The translations under genes and the position numbers were made by a program. DNA of 64,000 nt from an uncultured Christensenella sp. (GTDB lineage Bacteria; Bacillota; Clostridia; Christensenellales; Pumilibacteraceae). Numbering within the stretch: the first letter of the stretch is position 1; each line of letters opens with the position of its first letter. The stretch covers positions 181,233-245,232 of the forward strand of contig CAJTLV010000001.1 of the NCBI GenBank assembly GCA_910577435.1. The letters run 5' to 3'. Below the pieces are notes generated by a model. That model saw only the letters and a list, made by a program, of their open reading frames with translations, was not told the origin of the DNA and did no database searches. This document shows positions 52,872 to 61,271 of the stretch, one piece after another.

Positions 52872-54211
52872 AATGGCGAATTTTATTATTATCTTTGGGA
52901 ATAACTTTTATTTGTATTATGATATTCGCTTTTGCCTCTACTCAGGTTTATTATAAATCATCCATCGACGACAGCAAAGAGTTTTTGCGCGTCTATATGA
53001 ACGAGTTTGATATTAGCGAGTATTCTATCGACGAACACGGTGCAATATCTTTTTCGGACAAACTGAACGGCGCGCGAGTAACATTTACCGATGCACAAGG
53101 AAGAGTCATTGCCGACAGCATTACGCAGGACGAACTCAATAATCACCTTGACAGAGCGGAAATTCACGACGCCATATCGAACGGCGAAGGTTTTGCCGTG
53201 CGCAGCAGTTCTACTCTCGGTCAAAATATGGTATACTACTGTAAAAATTTCGACGGCGAATTTTTGGTGCGAATAGCGATCTTTACCGATTCCGATTGGA
53301 TGTTATTCGTCAAAACATTGCCGATAACCGCACAGTTTCTGGCGATAGACATTATATTGTGCGTCATTCTTGCTTTTGTCGCCACACATTTTATATTAAA
53401 CCCCGTTAAGCGGCTTGCAACAGATGCCGTCACAAACAAAAATGTGGCAAGTAAGTATTCCGAACTTACTCCGATCGCCGATATATTAAACGAGCGGAAC
53501 CGCAATATTCAATTACAACTGAACGAAATCAAATACGAAAAGGAACTTGCGGAACGCGCGCGTACATCAAAAGACGAATTTATTTCTAACATAACCCACG
53601 AAATGAATACTCCGCTTACGTCAATTCACGGCTATGCGGAATTACTCGATGCGGGCGGTATGACCGACGAACAGCAAAAAACCGCTTACAAAACAATATT
53701 GACACAAAGCGAGCGACTCACCAATCTGATTGCGTGCATAATCAATTTCAGCGAGATAGATAACGATGATTTGCCTCCATACAATGTTGATTTTTCCGCA
53801 CTCGCAAAAGAAACATTACACGCATTAAAGCCGGAAGCAAACAAAAAGAACATTACTATTATCGAACAAATAGACGATAATGTTACGGTTTTGTCGCGTC
53901 ATGAGCGATTGAGCGAGATTTTCGGGAATCTCGTTCGCAACGCCATAAAGTACAATAAAGAAAACGGTATTATTAAAATCACGTTGAACAGTAACGCATT
54001 GACCGTAGAAGACACGGGAATCGGAATAGCTAAAGAAAATATGGATAAAGTATTTTCGCGCTTTTTTACGGTAGACAAATCTCATAGCGGGAAAAACGGC
54101 GGTTTCGGACTCGGTCTTGCCGTTGTAAAAAAAATATGCCGAAAATCCGATTGGAAAATCCACGTCGAAAGCGAACTCGGTACAGGCAGTAAATTTACGG
54201 TGGAATTTTAA
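52868..54211 (+). CDS. Sensor histidine kinase
   Basis: 447 residues. Helices at about 5-24 and 153-175 enclose an extracytoplasmic sensor of about 125 residues; then a HAMP-like linker, the dimerisation domain with His244 in SNITHEMNTPLTS, and the ATPase domain with NLVRNAIKYN (N box), VEDTGIGIAKENMDKVFSRF (G1/F box) and GGFGLGLAVVKKIC (G2). The sensor has no recognisable ligand-binding fold. It is coupled to the response regulator by overlap and shares one base with the cotransporter gene downstream. Confidence 0.93.
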   Translation: MKWRILLLSLGITFICIMIFAFASTQVYYKSSIDDSKEFLRVYMNEFDISEYSIDEHGAISFSDKLNGARVTFTDAQGRVIADSITQDELNNHLDRAEIHDAISNGEGFAVRSSSTLGQNMVYYCKNFDGEFLVRIAIFTDSDWMLFVKTLPITAQFLAIDIILCVILAFVATHFILNPVKRLATDAVTNKNVASKYSELTPIADILNERNRNIQLQLNEIKYEKELAERARTSKDEFISNITHEMNTPLTSIHGYAELLDAGGMTDEQQKTAYKTILTQSERLTNLIACIINFSEIDNDDLPPYNVDFSALAKETLHALKPEANKKNITIIEQIDDNVTVLSRHERLSEIFGNLVRNAIKYNKENGIIKITLNSNALTVEDTGIGIAKENMDKVFSRFFTVDKSHSGKNGGFGLGLAVVKKICRKSDWKIHVESELGTGSKFTVEF

Positions 54212-55881
54212 TGGACGCAGTAGCAGTTGCAACATCAATACTTACGCTTATCGCCGGCGTCGGAGTTTTCCTGATCGCCTGTTCGACTATGAGTTCCAAT
54301 TTGGAGGCTCTCGGCAGTAAAAAATTAAAAGTGCTGTTTTCGAAAGCATCGAAAAGCAAGCTGGTCGGCGTGGGCGTAGGCGCGGCGACAACCGCCGTTA
54401 TACAAAGTTCCAGCGCTACGTCGGTAATGGTTATCGGTTTTGTCAATGCGGGCATAATGACGCTCGCGCAAGCAGCAACCGTAATATTCGGCGCCAATAT
54501 AGGCACTACCGTCACGGGACAGCTCGTCGCGATCGGTTTATTCGGCGACAATTCGATCTCGACTTCCGTGATCTTTGCGACGTTTGCCGGCATAGGCGCA
54601 TTTATCTTGGCTTTTGCCAAAAAAGACAAACTGCGAAAATCGGGCGGGATCGCCGCAGGCTTCGGAATGCTGTTCGTCGGCCTTTCGATGATGAGCAACG
54701 CTATGGGAAAATTTGCGGAACTCGATTCGATAAAAAACTTTCTCGCAATGTTCGGCAACCCTATCCTGCTCGTGCTAATCGGAGCCGTCTTGACAGCGGT
54801 AGTTCAAAGTTCGTCCGTTATGACGTCTATGGCTATCACAATGGTAGTTACAGGTCTCATATCGCTAGATCAAGGCATTTATATTACTATGGGCTCTAAT
54901 ATAGGGACTTGCGTAACGGCGCTGATAGCCGGACTGACAAGTACGAAAAACGCGAAACGCACGGCCTTGATCCATTTGATATTCAATGTGAGCGGAGTTA
55001 TCGTATTTATGCTGATAGGTTTGTTTATGCGGCTGGGCGGGATAGATTACGGATATCTGTTCGAGAAAATGTTCCCGCATACGCCGCAGATGCAGCTATC
55101 GATGTTCCATACGATATTCAACCTTGCCACAGTCGTAATCGTATTGCCGCTTACAGGTTTACTTGTTAAACTCGTTACTAAGATCGTACCCGATAAAAAA
55201 GAACAAACTCAAAAAGACGAAATACATTTCCGTTATGTCGAAGAGCATATGCTGCGGACGCCGCCTATCGCCGTCCAACAAATAAAAAACGAAGTCATCG
55301 ATATGGCGGAAATCGCAATAAAGAATTTCGAGTCTGCGTGTGAAATAGTCTGTACATTGAATTTCGAACAAATCGAAAAGTTCGAGACCAACGAAAAGCA
55401 TTTGAACTTCCTAAATAAGGAACTCGTGCGATTTATTATAAAATTGCTGAAAGAAGACTTAAATGAAAAAGACCGCATATATCTGACTACCGCCATAAGA
55501 TCGATCACCGACTTGGAACGCGTAGGAGATTATGCGGAGAACATTATAGAATATGCGGAAAAACTCAATACGGCAAACGAAAACTTTTCGCCCGCCGCCG
55601 TCCGAGAGATAACCGAACTGAAAGAGCTTATTAAAAGTCTTTTCGGCGAAGTTATGAAAGCGTATAAAGATAACGATAAGCAAGCGCTTGCAAACGCTTA
55701 CGAGATAGAGGAAAACGTCGATAATATTACGGAACGAATGACCGAAAATCATATCGCGCGGTTGAGCGGCGGCTTATGTACTGCCGAAGTGGGAACGCAA
55801 TATCTTTCGTTATCGTCAAATGCGGAGCGCATCGCCGACCATTATATAAACGTGGCAAAAACCATAAACGCGTATTCATAA
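54211..55881 (+). CDS. Na/Pi cotransporter with C-terminal PhoU domain
   Basis: 556 residues. Residues 1-330 are two inverted NptA/SLC34-type repeats, each with a QSS motif (AVIQSSSATSVMVIGF and AVVQSSSVMTSMAITM); the C-terminal 200 residues are a PhoU-like helical domain (ITDLERVGDYAENIIEYAEK and LSSNAERIADHYINVAKTI). Such proteins import phosphate with sodium and may sense it through PhoU. It is in one transcript with the two-component genes (one-base overlap), linking the sensor to phosphate. A PhoU-less paralogue lies at 57873. Confidence 0.92.
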   Translation: MDAVAVATSILTLIAGVGVFLIACSTMSSNLEALGSKKLKVLFSKASKSKLVGVGVGAATTAVIQSSSATSVMVIGFVNAGIMTLAQAATVIFGANIGTTVTGQLVAIGLFGDNSISTSVIFATFAGIGAFILAFAKKDKLRKSGGIAAGFGMLFVGLSMMSNAMGKFAELDSIKNFLAMFGNPILLVLIGAVLTAVVQSSSVMTSMAITMVVTGLISLDQGIYITMGSNIGTCVTALIAGLTSTKNAKRTALIHLIFNVSGVIVFMLIGLFMRLGGIDYGYLFEKMFPHTPQMQLSMFHTIFNLATVVIVLPLTGLLVKLVTKIVPDKKEQTQKDEIHFRYVEEHMLRTPPIAVQQIKNEVIDMAEIAIKNFESACEIVCTLNFEQIEKFETNEKHLNFLNKELVRFIIKLLKEDLNEKDRIYLTTAIRSITDLERVGDYAENIIEYAEKLNTANENFSPAAVREITELKELIKSLFGEVMKAYKDNDKQALANAYEIEENVDNITERMTENHIARLSGGLCTAEVGTQYLSLSSNAERIADHYINVAKTINAYS

Positions 55882-55926
55882 TATATAGATCCCGACGCAA
55901 ATGCGTGCAACGCCAAACGTTTTAAG

Positions 55927-56394
55927 TTATTTTTTTCTGTATTTCAATATCAGGCACACTAAGATAATTACGATGACCGCACAGCAACACAACACTATGC
56001 CCCAACCCGCCGCCGCATTCAAATAGATCACAGACGATGTTTCCGCATTTGAGGACAACGCCATACAAATTCCTGCCGCAATGCCCATCGACACGGCGAT
56101 AACAAGCGCTATGAGTGCCATAACGAACCCAACGCCCGTTCTTTTCGACTTTATATGCTCTTCGCGTTTTTGTTCTCTGCCGAGAAGCAACTCGTCCATA
56201 CCGACGCCGAACAGACTGCACAATTCGGTCGCCTTCCCTACGTCCAATTTGACTTTATCGTTTTCCCAATTCGAAATAGTTTGGCGTGATACATTCAATT
56301 TCTCCGCCAACTCGTCTTGCGACAAACTGTGTTTCTCACGCAAAATATACAAACGCTCGCCCAAGCTGTTCGCTTTTTCGTATTTATCATCCAT
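55927..56394 (-). CDS. XRE-family HTH regulator with membrane helices
   Basis: 155 residues from the ATG of MDDKYEKANSLG (an upstream start would add seven). HTH at about 12-65 (LSQDELAEKLNVSRQTISNW), then a basic linker and two helices. It resembles the larger regulator at 18131 in plan but is shorter. The upstream small membrane protein gene (56436) is 41 bases away and presumably cotranscribed. Likely a self-regulating membrane-tethered repressor; target unknown. Confidence 0.85.
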   Translation of the reverse strand: MDDKYEKANSLGERLYILREKHSLSQDELAEKLNVSRQTISNWENDKVKLDVGKATELCSLFGVGMDELLLGREQKREEHIKSKRTGVGFVMALIALVIAVSMGIAAGICMALSSNAETSSVIYLNAAAGWGIVLCCCAVIVIILVCLILKYRKK

Positions 56395-56435
56395 ATTGGA
56401 ATTATAGCACATCACCGATCGAAAATCAACGGAAG

Positions 56436-56666
56436 TTAAATATCACGGCGCAGTCTGCGCAAAACAAGAAATCCCGTAAGTAAACTTGCCGCTATTCCGA
56501 TACCGTAAGGGATAAGCAGTAAGAGCGCTACCGACGCGGGAAAGCCTGTCGATATATCGACGCGTATATTCACATAGCTTATTCCAGTATGGATCAAACC
56601 GATTACCGTCAACAGATAAACCGCCGCCGCCGTTATCAGTTTCGTTATTACGACTCCTTTATTCAT
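56436..56666 (-). CDS. Small two-helix membrane protein
   Basis: 76 residues with two hydrophobic helices (about 8-28 and 45-68) and a basic end (LRRLRRDI). AAGGAGG lies six bases before the ATG. It is the first gene of a two-gene unit with the XRE/membrane regulator. Unknown family; it may interact with the regulator's membrane part. Confidence 0.75.
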   Translation of the reverse strand: MNKGVVITKLITAAAVYLLTVIGLIHTGISYVNIRVDISTGFPASVALLLLIPYGIGIAASLLTGFLVLRRLRRDI

Positions 56667-56693
56667 AATACCCTCCTTAAATGCGATAAGGAT

Positions 56694-56722
56694 ATTATAC
56701 GGCGCTCTCCTACAAAAAACAA
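56694..56722 (-). promoter_or_regulatory. Promoter of the small membrane protein/XRE unit
   Basis: Minus strand TTGTTT (56717-56722), 17-base spacer, TATAAT (56694-56699). Just upstream, ATATTTGT-N7-ACAAATAT (56729-56751) is a perfect inverted repeat, a likely operator. Confidence 0.6.
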
Positions 56723-56788
56723 TACAACATATTTGTCAATTTTACAAATATCTTTGACAAACAGTATTCTCAATGAAATATAAAGCCG

Positions 56789-57736
56789 TCATTCAATGAA
56801 CCTGTCCGCCCACAGTCTTTTATACCTTGCGGACTTACCGCCGTGCGATCTGTTTATGTATATATTCAGCATTTCGTTGAACGCGGTTTTAAGCCACATA
56901 TATTTTTCCATTACTCCCTCGTCCTTTTCCGTAGCCAACTTCGACTTTATTATCTCGGCTATCGGTTTTACGGTATCCGAATAAAACCGTTCGGCGCTAT
57001 CGATTTGCTCATCCCAAAACACATTTTTCATATCGAAAGTATTCAACTCGGAAAATCCGTAACGGAAATAATTAATATACTTTACACCGTCTCTGTCGGT
57101 CGAAATAAAACTGAGAGCAATATTCTCGTAATCACGCCAATTTTTGGACACTCCTTTATTTTCGAACCGGCGCTCCAACCCTTTGTCGAATTGCCTTTCC
57201 ACTTCCGCAAATAATTTTTCGCCGACGACTATACGCGGATATTTCGCCGTGTCTTTCTCCAATAAATAAGCCGATACCAATCCGTCTCCGAAAACGAAAC
57301 AATCGTCATGATACAGATTGCCTATTTCGACTCCGCCGCGAACGGTTATGCCCTCTCGCAAAAGCGTGATTTGCAATTCGGCGAGCGCCGTCACAAATGC
57401 GTAAAAATCAAAGTCGAAATCGATTGTATGCGAAAGAACGATACTGTCCGAAAACATAGTCGCTTCCGGTAAAAAGTTCTGCAACTCTCCGACATATCCT
57501 GTGGACGGCAGTCTGCAATACGATTCCCGAAACAGCTTGATATACCGCAGTGCCAATATTACCTTGTCTATATCATTCTTGATCATTTCCTTAAAGCCGA
57601 GTATATCGATAAAAGCCACGCACGATAAATTTATGGAATCCTTAATTTCCGCATTCTCTTCGTCGTGTACGCTCAACTGTTTATAAGGTAACTTTTCGTC
57701 GTCGAATAAGTCATAGACAAATTCATCTTCCGTCAT
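56789..57736 (-). CDS. Class III nucleotide cyclase-like protein
   Basis: 315 residues, soluble. The core (about 38-175) follows the class III cyclase homology domain: AFIDILGFKEMI with Asp44 as first metal ligand, TMFSDSIVLS with Asp97 as second, TVRGGVEIGNLY for the R-x-G-I-x-x-G strand, and FVFGDGLVSAYLLEK for the W-G-D-x-V-N-x-A-x-R-x-E helix. Both metal aspartates are kept; the Asn and Arg that stabilise the transition state in that helix are Val and Leu, so it may be inactive or have other chemistry. A helical C-terminal domain of about 85 residues follows. Its promoter region is shared with a divergent Na/Pi cotransporter gene. Confidence 0.65.
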   Translation of the reverse strand: MTEDEFVYDLFDDEKLPYKQLSVHDEENAEIKDSINLSCVAFIDILGFKEMIKNDIDKVILALRYIKLFRESYCRLPSTGYVGELQNFLPEATMFSDSIVLSHTIDFDFDFYAFVTALAELQITLLREGITVRGGVEIGNLYHDDCFVFGDGLVSAYLLEKDTAKYPRIVVGEKLFAEVERQFDKGLERRFENKGVSKNWRDYENIALSFISTDRDGVKYINYFRYGFSELNTFDMKNVFWDEQIDSAERFYSDTVKPIAEIIKSKLATEKDEGVMEKYMWLKTAFNEMLNIYINRSHGGKSARYKRLWADRFIE

Positions 57737-57763
57737 ATGCCGATCCTCTGTGGATTTTTATAT

Positions 57764-57792
57764 ATCATATAATATAAAGTCGTATTTGTCAA
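57764..57792 (-). promoter_or_regulatory. Promoter of the cyclase-like gene
   Basis: Minus strand perfect TTGACA (57787-57792), 17-base spacer, TATGAT (57764-57769); AGAGGA stands before the ATG. Confidence 0.85.
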
Positions 57793-57811
57793 TATAACGG
57801 ATAAACAACAG

Positions 57812-57834
57812 ATCGTAACATAATTGTTTACGAT
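57812..57834. promoter_or_regulatory. Inverted repeat, candidate operator 1 of the second Na/Pi cotransporter
   Basis: ATCGTAA-N9-TTACGAT is a perfect 7-bp inverted repeat between the cyclase-like and cotransporter genes. It contains AATTGTTTAC (57822-57831), a 10-mer also found at 52106-52115 before the two-component operon. Confidence 0.5.
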
Positions 57835-57860
57835 TCGACAAAAAACGAAAAATGTCGAAT
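57833..57860. promoter_or_regulatory. Inverted repeat, candidate operator 2 of the second Na/Pi cotransporter
   Basis: ATTCGACA-N12-TGTCGAAT, a perfect 8-bp inverted repeat, touches operator 1 and ends 12 bases before the ATG at 57873. Confidence 0.55.
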
Positions 57861-57872
57861 ATACATAATACA

Positions 57873-58934
57873 ATGGACGCATTAAAGATCATTACATCTG
57901 TACTAACGCTCATATCGGGCGTCGGGATATTTCTTATCGCCTGCTCGATGATGAGTTCGGGTCTGGAAACGCTGGGCGGCGGAAAGCTGAAGACACTGCT
58001 TTCGAAAGCGTCGAAAAGCAAACTCGCAGGCGTAGGCATAGGCGCGGCGGCAACGGCGGTCATCCAAAGTTCGAGCGCAACGTCCGTCACGGTGATCGGA
58101 TTCGTCAATGCCGGAATAATGACGCTTGCCCAAGCCGCGACGGTCATATTCGGCGCAAACATAGGAACAACCGTAACCGGTCAGCTAGTCGCAGTGGGAC
58201 TGCTCGGCGACAGTGCAATATCGGCGTCAGTCATATTCGGAGCATTCGCGGGCATCGGCGCGTTCATATCGACTCTCGCGAAACGCGACAAAACAAAATG
58301 TATAGGCGGTGTGATATCCGGATTCGGAATGCTGTTCGTCGGCCTTTCTATGATGAGCGGCGCAATGTCGCACTTCTCGGAACTCAATGCAGTGAAGATA
58401 TTTTTGTCGACATTCGAGAACCCTTTGTTATCGGTGCTTATCGGCGCGGTACTTACCGCAGTTATACAAAGTTCGTCCGCTATGACGACTATGACTATAA
58501 CTATGGTAGTAAGCGGACTGGTTTCGCTAAATCAAGGAATATACCTGACTATGGGAGCGAATATCGGCACGTGTGCGACGGCACTGCTCGCCGGCTTCGG
58601 CGGCACGAAAAACGCAAAGCGTGCGGCGCTCATTCATTTGATATTCAACGTAAGCGGCGTAGCGGTGTTTGTTATTTTAGGTGCGATGTTGCGTATTTGG
58701 CAGATAGACTACGGTCGACTCTTCGCAATGATACCGCCGAACGCCCCTCAATTACAGCTCGCCGCGTTTCACACGGTATTCAATGTCACGACCGCACTGA
58801 TCGTGCTTCCTTTCACGAATACACTGGTAAAACTGGTTACGGCGATAATACCCGAAAACGCGAACTCCTCGCGTAAACCGAAATCATCACGACGGATAAG
58901 ATCGCGGATTTCGCGTCGCGCGAATCCCGAATAA
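57873..58934 (+). CDS. Na/Pi cotransporter without PhoU domain
   Basis: 353 residues from the ATG of MDALKIITS, which matches the start of the paralogue at 54211; an ATG 21 bases earlier lies inside an inverted repeat and is less likely. Two inverted repeats with QSS motifs (AVIQSSSATSVTVIGF and AVIQSSSAMTTMTITM) make the transport core; the protein ends in a short basic tail (RRIRSRISRR) where the paralogue has PhoU. No Shine-Dalgarno. Upstream palindromes suggest specific repression. Divergent from the cyclase-like gene. Confidence 0.9.
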   Translation: MDALKIITSVLTLISGVGIFLIACSMMSSGLETLGGGKLKTLLSKASKSKLAGVGIGAAATAVIQSSSATSVTVIGFVNAGIMTLAQAATVIFGANIGTTVTGQLVAVGLLGDSAISASVIFGAFAGIGAFISTLAKRDKTKCIGGVISGFGMLFVGLSMMSGAMSHFSELNAVKIFLSTFENPLLSVLIGAVLTAVIQSSSAMTTMTITMVVSGLVSLNQGIYLTMGANIGTCATALLAGFGGTKNAKRAALIHLIFNVSGVAVFVILGAMLRIWQIDYGRLFAMIPPNAPQLQLAAFHTVFNVTTALIVLPFTNTLVKLVTAIIPENANSSRKPKSSRRIRSRISRRANPE

Positions 58935-59107
58935 ATTACCGCAACTCGGTCAATACCGTGATATTATATTTCTGTTTTGTCTCCCCCGTTTGACACGCCG
59001 CGTAGAAAAGTTAGACAAACGTTCCGCCGCCGCGCTATTAACGAAAATAGCGTCGACGGTCGATTTTATGTGCGATTACGCACGCGATTAGAAATAATTT
59101 GTAAAAA

Positions 59108-59123
59108 TTGTTGATTTGTCAAC
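59108..59123. promoter_or_regulatory. Operator-like palindrome upstream of the Ntn hydrolase promoter
   Basis: TTGTTGA-tttg-TCAAC, ending nine bases before the -35 box. It shares the half-site with the palindrome at 59178-59195. Confidence 0.55.
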
Positions 59124-59131
59124 GTATTTGT

Positions 59132-59160
59132 TTGACAAACGGTTTTTATAGTCGTATCAT
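59132..59160 (+). promoter_or_regulatory. Promoter of the Ntn hydrolase gene
   Basis: Perfect TTGACA (59132-59137), 17-base spacer, TATCAT (59155-59160). Confidence 0.75.
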
Positions 59161-59177
59161 ATGTGCATACCGCAAAC

Positions 59178-59195
59178 TTGTTGATAAATCAACAA
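59178..59195. promoter_or_regulatory. Operator-like palindrome downstream of the Ntn hydrolase promoter
   Basis: TTGTTGA-taaa-TCAACAA, a perfect 7-bp inverted repeat in the transcribed leader, 18 bases after the -10 box. Confidence 0.6.
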
Positions 59196-59262
59196 TGCCG
59201 ATGCGGTTCATTATATGCCGAAAATACAAAACGGTCGGCAAATACGAAAAAGGAGAAATAAT

Positions 59263-60546
59263 ATGCAAAAAATCAAAGAGCTGTGGGGCAAGATATGGTT
59301 CCGAGCGGTGACGATCACCGTAGCCGTAATACTTGTCATCGTCATCGCGCTCGGCACGACGGTCGGGTGTCTGTGGGGCGATGTGATCTCTTCGGTATCC
59401 AGCTTCAAACACTTGCAATCACGGAACGACGAGAATAAAGAAGGGTCCGTTTACAGTATGACCGTAAAGGGCGGGTTCTACTTCGACAAATTCCTTGCAA
59501 ACGGCGGAGTTTCGAGCGATACCGAGCTTATAAACTACATCACGTCCAACATTACAAAAGGTCTTATGGATGTAAGTATCGGTGAATCGGACGTAAACTG
59601 TTCGGCATTCACCGCCGTTACGCCGTCGAACGATGTTCTTTTCGCACGCAATTACGACTTCGACAAGACGAACGTATGCATAACGATATGCAAAAGTCCC
59701 GGAAAAGGCAGATATAAATCTTTCTCTACGGTAGATCTCAACTACATAGGAATGGATCCCGACAAAGATGTCGAAGGACTTATGAATAAAATCACTTGCT
59801 TCGCCGCGCCGTTCACTCCCCTAGACGGAATGAATGAGGTCGGACTCAGTTGCGGAATATTTATGTCTTATCAGGGCAACGATTTAAGCGCCAACGACAG
59901 CGGCACGGTAGCTACCGACCAAAAAGATCCGAACAAAGACAACATCACATCGACCACAATGCAAAGAATGATTCTCGATTACTGCGCAACCGTCGACGAA
60001 GCTGTGGAAATGATTTCCAATTACAATCTGCACGATTCGGCTAAATCGTCTTTCCATTATATGATAGCGGACGCGACCGGAAAGAGCGCCATACTCGAAT
60101 GGTTGCCCGAAAACGCCACCGACAAAACCGACAACGACGGCACTGCTCGCACGCTCAAAGTTCTCTACAACACCGATCCCGCTTACGACGAACTGAGAGG
60201 CTCGGACGATTTTAAGTATCAGTGGGTAACCAACTTTATCGTCAACGACCACAATGAATACTACGAGAGCAACAACGACGAAAAACCGGGTTGGGACAGA
60301 TACGAACACATATATAACCGCTTGAACAGTGCCGACGGCGTCGTCGAAGACGAGAATGCCGCAATGCAAATTCTTTCCGAAGTAGGCAGACGCACTTGGA
60401 ATGGCGGCGGCGGTGTGACCGTACACAGCGTTGTCTACAACCTAACCGAAAAGACCGTGCTGTGGGTAGCAAACGAAAACTACGATAACAAGGCGGCTAC
60501 ATACACGTACTCGTTCAAAACAGGCAAGCTCACTACCCTAGCCTAA
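59263..60546 (+). CDS. Membrane-anchored choloylglycine hydrolase-family (Ntn) amidase
   Basis: 427 residues from the ATG following AAGGAG; earlier in-frame ATG is not preceded by a ribosome site. A signal anchor spans about 14-38, then a linker, then the linear amide C-N hydrolase domain. NCSAFTAVTPSNDVLFARNYD places the candidate nucleophile Cys113 and the Arg/Asn of the family (LFARN at 126-130); NEVGLSCGIF and a later SFHYMIADATGKSAILEW are conserved regions. In bile salt hydrolases and penicillin acylases the Cys is N-terminal after processing, so here about 112 residues would have to be removed, or the Cys acts internally. Substrate unknown. Confidence 0.82.
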   Translation: MQKIKELWGKIWFRAVTITVAVILVIVIALGTTVGCLWGDVISSVSSFKHLQSRNDENKEGSVYSMTVKGGFYFDKFLANGGVSSDTELINYITSNITKGLMDVSIGESDVNCSAFTAVTPSNDVLFARNYDFDKTNVCITICKSPGKGRYKSFSTVDLNYIGMDPDKDVEGLMNKITCFAAPFTPLDGMNEVGLSCGIFMSYQGNDLSANDSGTVATDQKDPNKDNITSTTMQRMILDYCATVDEAVEMISNYNLHDSAKSSFHYMIADATGKSAILEWLPENATDKTDNDGTARTLKVLYNTDPAYDELRGSDDFKYQWVTNFIVNDHNEYYESNNDEKPGWDRYEHIYNRLNSADGVVEDENAAMQILSEVGRRTWNGGGGVTVHSVVYNLTEKTVLWVANENYDNKAATYTYSFKTGKLTTLA

Positions 60547-60561
60547 CCGTCAACCATAAAA

Positions 60562-60598
60562 AGTCCTCTCGGCCTATTGCGGTACGAGAGGATTTTTT
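60562..60598 (+). terminator. Terminator of the Ntn hydrolase gene
   Basis: TCCTCTCG pairs with CGAGAGGA around a 13-base loop, followed by six T. Confidence 0.85.
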
Positions 60599-60647
60599 AT
60601 GGTTTTTCGAATCAACCCAAAACGAATATTCTACACTAAATCGAAAT

Positions 60648-61220
60648 TTATATGATACCATCCTTATTTAACACATAATAGTCGTAATATTCGGTTCCGT
60701 CGTGACCGATAAGCGGCTCGTGCGAGAGCGTAAAGCCAATTGCAGTCAACGCCTTTATGCGCTCGATAGCTGACGGAATAGCCTTTGTTGCGATGATGTC
60801 ACAGCAGAACAAGTCAAAAGACGGCGCGGCAATTAAAGACAAAATACTGCCTATTTCCGTTGCCTTTTCGTAGTCGCTACGTAAGTCAAGCCGAAGCAAT
60901 CCGCAGTTCGTAAAGTAATCTTTCTCGTCGCGGTGAAATTCCTCGATCGTGCCTATCACCTCGCCGATTTTTTTGTCGACTATTGCAAACCTTACAAACC
61001 AACCGTTGTCGTAAGCCTGCTTCCAAAAGTCCAACGCTTGTTTCATACGATCTTTCGTCGTGTAATAAAAATCGTCGCCGTGACAGTTATCACTATTAAA
61101 CAGCGGCAACGCTTTTACGTCGCTGTATACTTTTAGCAAATTGTCCAAATCCGCGTCAAGCACGTGGCGCAGAATATATTTGTCGTTTTCAAGTGTTGGA
61201 AATGTCTTATAGATATTCAT
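60648..61220 (-). CDS. GNAT-family N-acetyltransferase
   Basis: 190 residues with the RimJ/RimL type layout: YILRHVLDADLDNLLKVYSD at the start and LLRLDLRSDYEKATEIGSIL as the acetyl-CoA strand-loop. The loop lacks the usual R-x-x-G-x-A/G, so coenzyme binding may be weak or altered. AAGGAG lies eight bases before the ATG. Convergent with the Ntn hydrolase gene. Target unknown. Confidence 0.8.
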   Translation of the reverse strand: MNIYKTFPTLENDKYILRHVLDADLDNLLKVYSDVKALPLFNSDNCHGDDFYYTTKDRMKQALDFWKQAYDNGWFVRFAIVDKKIGEVIGTIEEFHRDEKDYFTNCGLLRLDLRSDYEKATEIGSILSLIAAPSFDLFCCDIIATKAIPSAIERIKALTAIGFTLSHEPLIGHDGTEYYDYYVLNKDGII

Positions 61221-61271
61221 AAAATAACTCCTTAATCGATTTTAATTATGGCGAAGAATTCTATATAATAT

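Larger units (their letters stand above)
58935..59262. other. Intergenic region upstream of the Ntn hydrolase gene
   Basis: About 328 bases. A CGCTATT/AATAGCG hairpin (59033-59052) may end the cotransporter transcript. The right half holds the promoter 59132-59160 flanked by two similar palindromes, and a leader with AAGGAG directly before the ATG. Confidence 0.6.

Noticed and set aside
56436..58934. A complete Pycsar-type anti-phage system around the cyclase-like gene
   Set aside because: No effector with a cyclic-nucleotide-binding domain, TIR or matching transmembrane effector is adjacent, and the cyclase-like protein lacks the Asn/Arg of the active-site helix.
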